Shown: in pieces, positions 16,332 to 24,452 of the stretch | Layout: every line of letters begins with the position of its first letter | How positions within the stretch are numbered: the stretch's first letter is position 1 | Source of the DNA: an uncultured Oscillospiraceae bacterium | Lineage (GTDB): Bacteria; Bacillota; Clostridia; Oscillospirales; Oscillospiraceae | Direction: 5' to 3' | Assembly (NCBI GenBank): GCA_944386985.1 | Contig: CALXDD010000028.1 | Span: 1-39,667 of the forward strand | Length of the DNA: 39,667 nucleotides | The notes under the pieces: model-generated | Told to the model about the DNA's origin: nothing | Seen by the model: the letters and a program-made list of their open reading frames with translations, nothing else | The model's database searches: none | Translations under genes and position numbers: made by a program

Positions 16332-16985
16332 ATGGAATATCACACGATTTTATTTGATTTGGACGGCACCCTGCTGAACACTTTAGAGGATCTCCGGGGC
16401 GCCGTGAACCATCAGCTGTCTGTCAGCGGCCTCCCCCAGCGCTCCCTGGCGGAGGTACGGCAGTTTGTGGGCAACGGCCTGCGCAACCTGATGCGCCTGA
16501 GCCTGCCGGAGGGCTGTAGCGATGAGGAGATCGACCGCCACACCGCCGCCATGCGCTCCTGGTACAATACCCACGACCGGGTGTGCACCCGGCCCTACGA
16601 CGGCATCCTCCCCCTGCTGCGCCAGCTGCGGGAGGCAGGCTGCGCTGTGGCCGTGGTGTCCAACAAGGTGGATGAGGCGGTAAAGGACCTCTGCGCCCAC
16701 TACTTCGGGGACCTGGTGGCCATTGCCGTGGGCGAAACGGAGGGGCTTCGCCGCAAGCCCTGGCCGGACACGGTGGAACTGGCTCTCCGCCAGCTGGGAG
16801 CCGGGAAGGAGGGCGCCGTGTACATCGGGGATTCGGAGGTGGACCTCGCCACCGCCCGGAACGCGGGACTCCCCTGCATCTCCGTCACCTGGGGCTTCCG
16901 CACCAGGAAGGAGCTGGAGGAGGCGGGGGCTGTCACCTTCGCCGACAGCCCGGAGGAGCTGTGGAAGCTGCTGCAGAAAAGTTAG
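16332..16985 (+). CDS. HAD-family hydrolase, phosphoglycolate phosphatase-like
   Basis: 217-aa haloacid dehalogenase superfamily phosphatase. Motif I FDLDGTLLNT has the nucleophile Asp9 and acid Asp11; motif II is the serine in VVSNK near 110; motif III lysine lies around RRKPWPDT near 140; motif IV GDSEVDLATARNAG near 165 carries the metal-binding acids. An alpha-helical cap sits between motifs I and II (subclass I). The gph/pgp group is the best fit, but pyrophosphatase PpaX-like activity is possible. The ATG at 16332 follows GAGGTG with 6 nt spacing; the in-frame GTG at 16323 lies within that site. It is one of the few plus-strand genes and ends at a two-way terminator. Confidence 0.88.
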   Translation: MEYHTILFDLDGTLLNTLEDLRGAVNHQLSVSGLPQRSLAEVRQFVGNGLRNLMRLSLPEGCSDEEIDRHTAAMRSWYNTHDRVCTRPYDGILPLLRQLREAGCAVAVVSNKVDEAVKDLCAHYFGDLVAIAVGETEGLRRKPWPDTVELALRQLGAGKEGAVYIGDSEVDLATARNAGLPCISVTWGFRTRKELEEAGAVTFADSPEELWKLLQKS

Positions 16986-16987
16986 CG

Positions 16988-17022
16988 AAAACCGCCGCAG
17001 AGTACGACTCTGCGGCGGTTTT
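16988..17022. terminator. Bidirectional terminator between HAD gene and selD
   Basis: Perfect 15-bp stem AAAACCGCCGCAGAG / CTCTGCGGCGGTTTT, 5-nt loop TACGA, between two converging genes (stops at 16985 and 17040). T-tracts exist on both strands. Confidence 0.93.
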
Positions 17023-17039
17023 TGGCTCTTACTTCCATT

Positions 17040-18080
17040 TCAGCGGAGGAGAATCCGCTTGCCTCCCCCATAGGCCTCCATAACGCCGATGCGCTGGGCG
17101 GAGGGCACCGCCCCCTTCAGCTCCCCGAAGAGCGATTCCGCGTCGTCGGGGTGGACGCTGATCAGCAGTCCCCCGGCGGTCTGGGGGTCAAAGAGCAGGT
17201 CCTGCCGCTCCAGGGGGACCTCCCCCACGTCCACCCATTCCTGCGCAAAGGTTCGGTTGCGGTACATCCCCTCCGGCAGTACCCCCATCTTCGCCAGCTC
17301 CACCGCCTCGTCTATGAGGTCAATCTCTTTTACCGACAGCACCGCCCGGGTATCGCTGCCCTGGGCCATCTCCAAAAGGTGGCCCATCAGGCCAAAGCCG
17401 GTGACGTCGGTGCAGGCGTGGACCCGGTAGCGGACCATGCAGTCCCGCGCGGCCTTGTTGAGGGTGGTCATAAGACCGTAGGCCCGGTCCATGACCGACT
17501 GCTCCACCAGCTCCGCCTTGTGGGCGGTGGTGAGGACGCCGATGCCGATGGGTTTGGTCAGGAAAAGCACATCCCCGGGCTGCGCGCCGCTGTTAGTGAG
17601 GACCTTGTCCGGGTGGACAAAGCCGGTGACGCTGAGGCCGTACTTGGGCTCAGCGTCAAAGATGCTGTGACCGCCGGTAATGAGGCAGCCCGCCTCATAG
17701 ACCTTGTCGTAGCCGCCCCGGAGGATCTGGTGGACCGCTTCAGAGGGCATGCTCTCCGGCACGCACATGAGATTCAGGGCCAGCTTAGGCTCGCCGCCCA
17801 TAGCGTAGACGTCGCTGAGGGCGTTGGTGGCGGCGATCTGGCCGAAGAGATAGGGGTCGTCGGCGATGGGCGGGAAGAAGTCCACCGTCTGCACCAGGGC
17901 CAGATCGTCACTGACCTTATAGACGCTGGCGTCGTCGCTCTTGTCAAAGCCCACCAGCAGATTGGGGTCCTCATGGACCCGGATGCCCTCTAAGAGCTTT
18001 GCCAGGGTCCCGGCCCCCACCTTGGCCCCGCAGCCGGCGCACTTGGCCAGCTTGGTCAGTTTCACTTCAGTCTCATCCAT
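17040..18080 (-). CDS. selD: Selenide, water dikinase (selenophosphate synthetase)
   Basis: Makes selenophosphate from selenide and ATP, the selenium donor for selenocysteine and for the selenium cofactor of molybdenum hydroxylases. 346 aa. The active-site loop near the N-terminus is CAGCGAKVG, with Cys17 at the catalytic position and Lys20; the enzyme is the Cys form, so no in-frame UGA is needed. VDFFPPIADDPYLFGQIAATNALSD near 70-95 and the glycine-rich GGHSIFDAEPKYGL near 140 are typical. The ATG at 18080 follows AAAGGAG with 7 nt spacing and shares one base with the stop of the gene before it (TGATG). It is the last gene of the yqeC-yqeB-unknown-selD operon. Confidence 0.95.
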   Translation of the reverse strand: MDETEVKLTKLAKCAGCGAKVGAGTLAKLLEGIRVHEDPNLLVGFDKSDDASVYKVSDDLALVQTVDFFPPIADDPYLFGQIAATNALSDVYAMGGEPKLALNLMCVPESMPSEAVHQILRGGYDKVYEAGCLITGGHSIFDAEPKYGLSVTGFVHPDKVLTNSGAQPGDVLFLTKPIGIGVLTTAHKAELVEQSVMDRAYGLMTTLNKAARDCMVRYRVHACTDVTGFGLMGHLLEMAQGSDTRAVLSVKEIDLIDEAVELAKMGVLPEGMYRNRTFAQEWVDVGEVPLERQDLLFDPQTAGGLLISVHPDDAESLFGELKGAVPSAQRIGVMEAYGGGKRILLR

Positions 18081-18739
18081 CACAGTTCTCCTTTCCAACA
18101 GCGAAGGCACACCGTCTCCACCTCCTCCCGGCAGAAGGGCCGGTCCGGACGGTGGTAATACAGGCTGTGCCACACATGGTACAACAAATTCCGCCGGGTG
18201 TGCTCACTCATCTTGCCGTAGCCCCTGGCGGCCACAAATTCCTTTACCACCGCCTCCATCGCCAGAAAGCGGCGATTGCTCTCCTCCGCGTCCTCCGTCC
18301 AACAGTCCAGACGATAGAGGGGCTGAAGGATCTCCGGCTCTGGGGCCGAGACGGTGATGGAGGTGCTGTCCTCCGACAAAATTTCCAGGAAGGCCAGGGG
18401 GTGTTGAGGCAGGAGATGCTCCCGGAGACAGACGCTGCGGCCGTCCTCCTCCCAAAAATCCGGCAGGGGGTGGGCAAAGATCTCCTCCTTGGAATACCGG
18501 CTGGGAATGGCGGAGAAGAGGCCCCACACAAACTGCATATCCCGGGCCTCTACGTCATGGAGAAAGACCTGGTTGGAGAGGAGCAGCGTCTCCTGTCCCC
18601 ACTTCTCCGCCCCCTCCCAGCCGCAGGTGGCATAGCACTCAAGACCGGTAATGAGCCATTGGCAATCCCAGGAGGCGGCGTTCAGCAGGTGAAGGATCTC
18701 CCGGAGATACCCATTTCGCTCGATCAGGATTCCCGCCAC
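18080..18739 (-). CDS. Unknown protein in the selenium operon
   Basis: 219-aa soluble, tryptophan- and cysteine-rich protein that I do not recognise. No signal peptide or membrane segment is seen. Features visible are an N-terminal WDCQWLITGLECYATCGWEG segment near residue 24-43, a middle acidic stretch, and a C-terminal basic helix followed by a cysteine pair (FCREEVETVCLRCWKGEL) that could bind metal or be a redox site. It starts with GTG at 18739, 4 nt after yqeB, with GAGAGG upstream, and its stop overlaps the selD ATG. This tight packing suggests a role with SelD or YqeB/YqeC, but that is inference from position only. Confidence 0.75.
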   Translation of the reverse strand: MAGILIERNGYLREILHLLNAASWDCQWLITGLECYATCGWEGAEKWGQETLLLSNQVFLHDVEARDMQFVWGLFSAIPSRYSKEEIFAHPLPDFWEEDGRSVCLREHLLPQHPLAFLEILSEDSTSITVSAPEPEILQPLYRLDCWTEDAEESNRRFLAMEAVVKEFVAARGYGKMSEHTRRNLLYHVWHSLYYHRPDRPFCREEVETVCLRCWKGEL

Positions 18740-18743
18740 GGCC

Positions 18744-19544
18744 TCACCGCCTCTCCCGCAGCGCGCCGGTGAGATGGAGGATGGCCTCCAGCACCCCGCC
18801 GCCTACCGCCAGGGCCTTGTCGCTGGCGGTGTAGCAGTGGAACTTCTCGCACCGTGGGTCCACATCCCCGGACTTCATCCCCTTGCGCACCGGGGTGCCG
18901 TCGGGGAGGATACCACGGAGAACCCCGTCGATCTGGCAGACCATGGGCAGCTCCCCCACATAGCCCGCCGCGTCCCCCGCCTTTACCTGGGCGCCGATGT
19001 CCAGCACCTGGCGGAAAATCCCGTCCGCCGGGGCCCGGAGCACCCGCTCCCCGGCAAAGCCTCCGATGAGGCCGGGAATATTGGTGTTGGGCAGGGCGGA
19101 GCCGGTGTAGCAGACCCGGCCCAGGGTGTGGCCCCGCATGGTCTCCACCACAGCGTGACAGTCCTCCCCGGCGGTGAAACCGGGACCAACCGCCGCCACC
19201 ACCGGCGCGTCAGTGATCTTTGTACCCAGGTTCCGCTTGGCCAAAATGGCGTCCACCAGGGCGTCGGGCCGAAGCGCCGCCTTACAGGCAGCCTCCGGGT
19301 CCACCAGCACCGGTACAATCCCCTCCTCCAAAAGGCGGAGGGCCTCCCCGCTGTCCGATGCCCGGCGGGCGGTCACGTCCTCCACCGTTGTCTCCCCCCG
19401 GCGGACGGCGTCAGAAAAGGCCACAGTCCGCCGGATCGCGGTGGGGGCCTCAATTTCACACATGACGCACCGAAGTCCGCTGCGCCACAGCCGAAGGGCG
19501 ATACCGGTGGCGATATCACCGGCGCCCCGAATCAAAACCAGCAT
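18744..19544 (-). CDS. yqeB: Selenium-dependent molybdenum hydroxylase accessory protein YqeB (EF2563 family)
   Basis: 266 aa. The family is found with selenium-dependent molybdenum hydroxylases (xanthine dehydrogenase type) in species that have selD and is thought to help install the labile selenium cofactor; its biochemical step is not established. Sequence landmarks are LIRGAGDIATGIALRLWRSG at the N-terminus, a nucleotide-binding-like glycine loop, TKITDAPVVAAVGPGFTAGEDC near 125-146 and GRVCYTGSALPNTN near 160. The ATG at 19544 follows AAAGGAG with 9 nt spacing and lies inside the end of yqeC (29-bp overlap). No molybdenum hydroxylase gene is in the window, so the client enzyme must lie elsewhere. 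Confidence 0.88.
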   Translation of the reverse strand: MLVLIRGAGDIATGIALRLWRSGLRCVMCEIEAPTAIRRTVAFSDAVRRGETTVEDVTARRASDSGEALRLLEEGIVPVLVDPEAACKAALRPDALVDAILAKRNLGTKITDAPVVAAVGPGFTAGEDCHAVVETMRGHTLGRVCYTGSALPNTNIPGLIGGFAGERVLRAPADGIFRQVLDIGAQVKAGDAAGYVGELPMVCQIDGVLRGILPDGTPVRKGMKSGDVDPRCEKFHCYTASDKALAVGGGVLEAILHLTGALRERR

Positions 19545-20196
19545 GGTTCCACTCTCCTTTATTGAGGGCGGCCACCACCGTCTTCTCCCTTAGCAGCGCC
19601 GCCAGTTCCCGGGCCGCCGCCTCTGCCGCGTCGGCCTGATTGATGAGGACCAGATCCCCCAGCCCCTCCGCCTCCATCACCCGGGCCGCCCGCTCCGGCG
19701 TGGCCAGATCCTCCGGAGCGCACCCCGCCAGAGAACAGAAAATCTCCGGCCGGTGGACCGCCTTCCGGACGGGCCGGTACAGTCCCGCAGCCCCCGCCAC
19801 CAGAATGGTCCGCCCTGTGCCCGGCGGGATCACCGGCTCGTAGGGGGCGTGGGCCTTCAGCGGGAGCCGCCGGGAGCCGTCCGCCTCCACCAGGAGGTAC
19901 CGGCACATCCCCCGGTATGCCTCCAAGGGTTCCCGGGGCGGTCCCAGCTTCCCCTCTGCCGCCCAAACGCCCACGCACACCGGCCCGCCCCGGCAAAGGG
20001 CCTGCTCTGCGGCGGCTGGGCTGTCTGCCAGGGGCATCCCCGCCGGAGGAAAAATATGAGTGGTGGTGGCGCAGAGCACCTGCTCCCCTGCCTCCGCCAG
20101 CTCCCGGGCCAAAAGAGAGAGGAGGGTGGATTTGCCGCCGCTGCCGATAAGGGCGGTGATCCCCGGCGAAATGTCCAGCAGGCGAAAGAGCTCCAT
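19516..20196 (-). CDS. yqeC: Selenium cofactor biosynthesis protein YqeC
   Basis: 226 aa, putative accessory NTPase of selenium-dependent hydroxylases. A P-loop is visible at residues 18-24 (GSGGKST), followed by TTTHIFPP near 55, a conserved family motif, and LLVEADGSRRLPLKAHAPYEPVIP near 115-138. NQADAAEA near 200 resembles a guanine-recognition NxxD-type loop, but this is tentative. The start is the ATG at 20196 with AAGGAGG close upstream; the frame extends to 20388 without support. First gene of the operon, with a promoter 30 nt upstream. Together with yqeB and selD this marks selenium use outside selenocysteine. Confidence 0.87.
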   Translation of the reverse strand: MELFRLLDISPGITALIGSGGKSTLLSLLARELAEAGEQVLCATTTHIFPPAGMPLADSPAAAEQALCRGGPVCVGVWAAEGKLGPPREPLEAYRGMCRYLLVEADGSRRLPLKAHAPYEPVIPPGTGRTILVAGAAGLYRPVRKAVHRPEIFCSLAGCAPEDLATPERAARVMEAEGLGDLVLINQADAAEAAARELAALLREKTVVAALNKGEWNHAGFDSGRR

Positions 20197-20225
20197 GGTC
20201 CTCCTCCTTTCGTAGTAGTACGGAT

Positions 20226-20254
20226 AGTATAACGCCTCCCTGGGAAAAAAGCAA
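20226..20254 (-). promoter_or_regulatory. Promoter of the yqeC-yqeB-selD operon
   Basis: Minus strand -35 TTGCTT (20249-20254), 17-bp spacer, -10 TATACT (20226-20231), about 30 nt before the yqeC ATG. Confidence 0.55.
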
Positions 20255-20265
20255 GGCGAAGCCCC

Positions 20266-20297
20266 GGCGCTGCTGCACCTCCCCGTGCAGCAGCGCC
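20266..20297. repeat. Perfect GC-rich inverted repeat upstream of the yqeC promoter
   Basis: 13-bp arms GGCGCTGCTGCAC / GTGCAGCAGCGCC with a 6-nt loop, 12 bp upstream of the -35. It has no T-tract on the minus strand, so it is not a clear terminator; a protein-binding palindrome or backup terminator stem is possible. Confidence 0.6.
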
Positions 20298-20396
20298 TCT
20301 CAAATGGCCGACGCATCGGGCCGCCTCTCCCCCGGTGGGGCAGTGGCGGAGGCAGCGAAGGTCTGAAAGTCCCTCCAAAGCATCTCAATATAACAC

Positions 20397-20428
20397 AAAA
20401 AGGAGGAGACGGCTGCCTCCTCCTTTTT
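20397..20428 (-). terminator. Terminator of the AcnX-enoate reductase operon
   Basis: Perfect 12-bp stem AAAAAGGAGGAG / CTCCTCCTTTTT, 8-nt loop, 48 bp after the reductase stop. T-tracts exist on both strands. Confidence 0.88.
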
Positions 20429-20475
20429 GGTCTGTCCGGCGGCTCTTGAAACGTTTTTTACAAAAGCACTCCGTT

Positions 20476-22533
20476 TTACAGCTTCATGCACACATCCCAG
20501 GCCCGCCAGATGACGGTGCGGAGGTTGCCCACGCCGTTGGCGTCACCCACCAGATGGACGTGGCGGGAGGCCTCCGCAATGGGGTGGGGGTTGTAGCCCG
20601 CGGAAACAATGACATTGTCGCAGCCCACATCGATGGTCTTCCCGTCCTTGGTGCAGAGGGTCACCCCATCAGGGCGGATGGCCTGGACGGTGGTGTTGAG
20701 ATATACCGGCGTGTCGTGGTAGGCAAAGGTCTCCCGGAGGAAGGAGGAATTAGCAAGGCACACGCCCCGCACGGCGATGAGATCCTCCCGCATCTCCACG
20801 ATGGTGGGCTTCTTGCCCTTCAAAATGAGGTCATAGGCGATCTCACAGCCGCTGAGGCCGCCGCCGATAATCACCACCCGCTCCCCGGTCTCCCGGCCGT
20901 AGAGGTACTCTGTGGCCTCCATGGCGTACTCCATGCCGGGGATGGGCAGCTTCTTGGGGGTGGCGCCGGTGGCGATAATCACCTCATCGGCGTCCAGGGA
21001 GTTCACATCCACCACCTCCGTGTTGAGGTGGACAGGAATCCTTCTCCGCTCCAGCTCCCGGCGGTACCATTCGATCAGCGCCCGGTCCTTCTCCTTGAAG
21101 GAGGGGGCGGCAGCGGCCACAAACACACCGCCCAGGCGGTCGGACTTCTCATAGAGGTCCACCTGGTGACCCCGGGCCGTCAGCACCAGGGCGCACTCCA
21201 TGCCGCCGATGCCGCCGCCCACGATGGCGATGTTTTTGGGCGCCGCGGCCTTCCGGATGCGGTACTTCTTGGTCTGCATGGTCCGGGGGTTCAGGGCGCA
21301 GCGGGCCATGTGAATGGCGTCCATGAGGTCCTGATCGTTGGCGGAGCCCTCATAGCGCGCCATAGTGAAGCAGGCGTTGTGGCAGCAGATGCAGGGCTTG
21401 ATCTCCTCTTCCCGCTCCTCCTTCAGCTTGGTGACCCAGGCGGAGTCGGTAAGGAACTGCCGGGCCACGCCCATGGCGTCGATCTTCCCCTCCCGGATGG
21501 CCTCGGCGCCGTCCTTGGGCTCCATGCGCCCGGCGCAGACCACAGGGATGTCCACAAACTTCTTGATGTGGCTCACGTCCTCCAGGTTGCAGTTCTGTGG
21601 CATATAGGCCGGGGGATGGGCCCAGTACCAGGCGTCATAGGTGCCGTTGTCGCAGTTGAGCATGTCGTAGCCCGCATCCTGAAGGAACTTGGCGGCAATC
21701 TCCGACTCCGCCATGTCCCGGCCCACCTCGGTGTAGTTGTCCCCCTCCTCGGGGAGCGCGCCCTGGCGGAAGCCCTTGGTCTTGGAGATAACGGAGTAGC
21801 GCAGGGACACCGGGTAGTCCTGGCCGCACTCCCGCTTGATGGCCTTCACAATGTCGGCGGCAAAGCGGTAGCGGTTCTCCAGGCTCCCGCCGTACTGGTC
21901 CGTGCGGCGGTTGGTGTACTTGGTGGCAAACTGATCCAGGGTATAGCCCTCGTGGACGGCGTGAACCTCGATGCCGTCCACCCCGGCGTCCATGCACAGC
22001 TTGGCGGTCCGGGCGAAGGCCTCCACAATCTCGTCGATCTCCTTCACCGTGAGGGGCCGGGAATAGACTCCGTCAGCCCAGCGGTTGGGGGTGGCGGAGG
22101 CGCTGGCGGTGATATAGTCCATGTTGAAGATGGGCTTGCCCAGGGTCCCCAGGGCCTTGTTGCTCATCATCTTCACCATCAGGTCGTTCACCGCCATGGC
22201 CCGGCCCATACCGGCGGTAATCTGCACAAAGAGCTTGGCCCCGGTCTTGTGGAATTCCTCCATAAAGGTCTTCAGCTCCCGGAACTTCCCCGGGTTCTGA
22301 TACAGCCACCGGCCGCCCATGGTATCCCGGATGGGGGCGATGCCCGGGAGGATCAGGCCCACGTCGTGCCGGGCCCGCTCCAGGAGGAACTTGGCCGCCT
22401 CCTTGTCAAAGTGGTTGGGCTCCATCCACCCAAAGATGGAGGTACCGCCCATGGAGGTCATGACAATGCGGTTTTTGATCTCCACCTTGCCGATCTTCCA
22501 GGGGGTAAACAGGGGCTCGTACGCTTGCTTCAT
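20476..22533 (-). CDS. NADH:flavin oxidoreductase, 2-enoate reductase / dienoyl-CoA reductase family
   Basis: 685-aa FMN/Fe-S/FAD enzyme. Residues ~1-360 form the old-yellow-enzyme barrel (LFTPWKIGKVEIKNRIVMTSMG at the start; HAVHEGYTLDQF near 200 at the active site; TDQYGGSLENRYRF near 220). A cysteine cluster CICCHNAC (near 365) plus RCALNP (near 395) fits the single [4Fe-4S] site of this family. The C-terminal half has two dinucleotide folds (IAIVGGGIGGMECALVL near 415 and VVIIGGGLSGCEIAY near 535) for FAD and NAD(P)H. Relatives reduce C=C bonds of 2-enoates, cinnamate (FldZ), bile acids (BaiCD/BaiH) or dienoyl-CoA. The ATG at 22533, with AAGGAAAGGAG upstream, is 1 nt after the AcnX small-subunit stop, so the substrate is probably the alkene formed by AcnX (inference). 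Confidence 0.9.
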   Translation of the reverse strand: MKQAYEPLFTPWKIGKVEIKNRIVMTSMGGTSIFGWMEPNHFDKEAAKFLLERARHDVGLILPGIAPIRDTMGGRWLYQNPGKFRELKTFMEEFHKTGAKLFVQITAGMGRAMAVNDLMVKMMSNKALGTLGKPIFNMDYITASASATPNRWADGVYSRPLTVKEIDEIVEAFARTAKLCMDAGVDGIEVHAVHEGYTLDQFATKYTNRRTDQYGGSLENRYRFAADIVKAIKRECGQDYPVSLRYSVISKTKGFRQGALPEEGDNYTEVGRDMAESEIAAKFLQDAGYDMLNCDNGTYDAWYWAHPPAYMPQNCNLEDVSHIKKFVDIPVVCAGRMEPKDGAEAIREGKIDAMGVARQFLTDSAWVTKLKEEREEEIKPCICCHNACFTMARYEGSANDQDLMDAIHMARCALNPRTMQTKKYRIRKAAAPKNIAIVGGGIGGMECALVLTARGHQVDLYEKSDRLGGVFVAAAAPSFKEKDRALIEWYRRELERRRIPVHLNTEVVDVNSLDADEVIIATGATPKKLPIPGMEYAMEATEYLYGRETGERVVIIGGGLSGCEIAYDLILKGKKPTIVEMREDLIAVRGVCLANSSFLRETFAYHDTPVYLNTTVQAIRPDGVTLCTKDGKTIDVGCDNVIVSAGYNPHPIAEASRHVHLVGDANGVGNLRTVIWRAWDVCMKL

Positions 22534-22534
22534 C

Positions 22535-22993
22535 TCAAGACTCCTTTCCTTCTTCTACCGTCACCGCCCCGTCCCGGGACACGGTGATGGTCATTCCATC
22601 CTTTACATAGCGGAGAAACTCCTCCCCCAGGCTGTCCACCACCGGCATGCTCGCCTCCGTCCAGTTGGCGGCTAAGATGGCGCCGGAAGCCGCCAGGGAA
22701 TCGATGGGCTTGGAGAACAGCATGCAGGCAGGCTGCTTGCCGAGGGCGCATGCGGTATACAGCACCATGCCGCCGGTGGTGGAGCCGATGGTCTCCGGCA
22801 GGCACAGGGCCTTGCCCAGCATGGGTTTTTTATAGAGGTCGGGGTTGTTCTGGTCCCCGCATTTCACTTCCTTGTCCCCGAACATCAGGGCCATCTGGTA
22901 GCTGGCCAGGGTGTTGAAGCCCCCATGGGACACCAGAGCCGGGGCCGTGGTCTCGCCGGGGGTCACCACTCTGCCCTGAAAGGTTCTTCCCAT
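22535..22993 (-). CDS. Aconitase X swivel domain protein (small subunit, DUF126)
   Basis: 152-aa swivelling domain of a split aconitase X. It begins GRTFQGRVVTPGETTAPALVSHGGFN, the usual DUF126 start in which the V(V/I)xGxxxGxAL(V) block leads to the substrate serine. The PETIGSTTGGMVLY segment near 66-79 corresponds to the family GSxSGS loop, here with threonines and a terminal Gly. It acts together with the large subunit encoded immediately upstream. The ATG at 22993 follows the large-subunit stop with one base between, and its own stop is one base before the enoate reductase ATG, so the three genes form one coupled unit. A stand-alone role is unlikely. Confidence 0.85.
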   Translation of the reverse strand: MGRTFQGRVVTPGETTAPALVSHGGFNTLASYQMALMFGDKEVKCGDQNNPDLYKKPMLGKALCLPETIGSTTGGMVLYTACALGKQPACMLFSKPIDSLAASGAILAANWTEASMPVVDSLGEEFLRYVKDGMTITVSRDGAVTVEEGKES

Positions 22994-22994
22994 C

Positions 22995-24266
22995 TCACTT
23001 TCCCTCCTTGGTGATCTTGGCCAGGATCTCCTCGTCGGAGTAGTACCGGGCGCTGGTATAGGTCCGCAGCTTGTTGGATGAGGTGATGACCGGCATCTTC
23101 TTGGACAGAGGATTGTTCATGTACATCAGCGGGCAGATCGTACTGAGAATCACTCCTGTGTCCTTGAGGCGCAGGGCGTAGTCCGTCTTCCGGAATTCCT
23201 TCTCCACAGCGGGTGCAGTGGTAAACACCGTGGGGATAAGGACCTTCTTGTTCCCGGAGGCCCGCAGTCCCTCCTCCACCTTCACCGTCCAGTCCTTCAG
23301 CTGGCTGAGGGTCATGTGGGGGCAGCCCATAAAGCAGAGCTTGGGCTTGGCATCCTTGTCCTTCCAGATGCAGGGGTAGCTCTCCTTCACCCGCCGGAGC
23401 TCCTCATCGTCCACCACATACACCGGGGCGTTCTCCCGAATGAGGCTCTCCCCCTGGTCCGCCGCCTCCGGCGTAAGGCCGTGGATGTGGTAGAGGCCCA
23501 CAGAGCCGTTGGAGGCGCAGGCGGCGCCGAAGTCCTTGAGATAGGCGCATGCCTCCTCGGTAAGTTCTTGGCCCAGCCACTTCTCAAGGCCCCGAACATA
23601 GGGCACCTTCTCCAGCACCTTCATGCCCACGGCGGAGCCCAAAAGCTGGGCGTCCGGCAGCTTGGAGGTGCGGACCTCCACGATCCAGTCCGCCCGCCGC
23701 CCGTCGTCGGTGAGAAGACCGAACTCCGGCACAAAGCCGGCGATGGAGCCCATAAGCTCAATGATGCCGGAGTTCCGGTTGCACCGGGCCCCCAGGACGC
23801 TGTTGGCGTAGACCACCGCCGAGGACTCCGCCCAGGAGAGGATCTCCCCCCGCCCCGGCACGTTCCCCACCTGAGGCAGGTAGCAGGCGCAGCTGTAGGC
23901 GTCCTCCCCCATAAGGCCCAGCTTCCGCAGCTGGTCCTCATAGCGCTCCTGCTGGCTGTACATGAATTTGAACACCACATCCTGCAGGAAGGAGGAGGGG
24001 ATGTTCTTGTCCAGTGGCCGGGGGTCCGCCGAGAAGGGCTGCCGGCTGACGGCATTGGCGCCGAGCAGCTGGTCGTAGAGCTGGTACACCGGCTTCATCA
24101 CGCCGATACCGAAGCTGATGACCGTGTGGCCGTACTGACTGGTAATAGGGACCATCCGCTCCGCGCCGAAGGCCTCGCCGTACATCACCAGGGTCTTGAC
24201 CACCTTGGCCATGGTCTCCCCCTGCCACCCATTTAGCAGCGCCTGCTGCTCCTTGGTCAATCTCAT
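22995..24266 (-). CDS. Aconitase X catalytic domain protein (large subunit, DUF521)
   Basis: 423-aa catalytic part of aconitase X, an Fe-S hydro-lyase family. Known members are cis-3-hydroxy-L-proline dehydratase (bacteria) and mevalonate 5-phosphate dehydratase (archaea). Candidate Fe-S cysteines lie in GARCNRNSG near residue 152, FMGCPHMT near 315 and STICPLMYMNNP near 383, in the order expected. The N-terminus (MRLTKEQQALLNGWQGETMAKVVKTL) is typical. The ATG at 24266 has AAAGGAG 9 nt upstream. First gene of a three-gene operon with the swivel subunit and an enoate reductase. No proline racemase or pyrroline-carboxylate reductase gene is near, so the substrate is open. Confidence 0.87.
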   Translation of the reverse strand: MRLTKEQQALLNGWQGETMAKVVKTLVMYGEAFGAERMVPITSQYGHTVISFGIGVMKPVYQLYDQLLGANAVSRQPFSADPRPLDKNIPSSFLQDVVFKFMYSQQERYEDQLRKLGLMGEDAYSCACYLPQVGNVPGRGEILSWAESSAVVYANSVLGARCNRNSGIIELMGSIAGFVPEFGLLTDDGRRADWIVEVRTSKLPDAQLLGSAVGMKVLEKVPYVRGLEKWLGQELTEEACAYLKDFGAACASNGSVGLYHIHGLTPEAADQGESLIRENAPVYVVDDEELRRVKESYPCIWKDKDAKPKLCFMGCPHMTLSQLKDWTVKVEEGLRASGNKKVLIPTVFTTAPAVEKEFRKTDYALRLKDTGVILSTICPLMYMNNPLSKKMPVITSSNKLRTYTSARYYSDEEILAKITKEGK

Positions 24267-24321
24267 AGGCGTTCTCTCCTTTTTTCACGAACGCCGCGGC
24301 GCGGCGCTTCTCATATTTGGT

Positions 24322-24327
24322 ATTATA
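24322..24327 (-). promoter_or_regulatory. Possible -10 element for the AcnX operon
   Basis: Minus strand TATAAT ~55 nt before the ATG in an AT-rich stretch. No convincing -35 is visible at 16-18 bp, so this is weak or activator-dependent. Confidence 0.4.
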
Positions 24328-24396
24328 CTACAGAATATACTGACAGAGGAAGAGGAAAGGCAGAAATTCTCCTCTTCTTTTCTCCCAAGCACAGCA

Positions 24397-24441
24397 AAAG
24401 CGCCCCGGGCGGGACAAAGGCTGTCCGCCCGCAGGCGCTTT
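24397..24441 (-). terminator. Terminator of lrgAB
   Basis: Two-part stem: AAAGCGCC / GGCGCTTT outside and GGGCGGGACA / TGTCCGCCC inside (one bulged base), 12 bp after the lrgB stop. It is followed on the minus strand by TTTTGC. Confidence 0.75.
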
Positions 24442-24452
24442 CAAAGGGCTGC

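Noticed and set aside
17040-18080. Selenocysteine form of SelD with SECIS element
   Set aside because: The catalytic position is an ordinary cysteine codon (Cys17) and no in-frame UGA is needed.
20335-22587. A ~750-codon open frame on the plus strand opposite the enoate reductase
   Set aside because: Same reason: complement of a well-motified gene with shadow-type composition. The one at 31187-32692 opposite the binding protein was rejected likewise.
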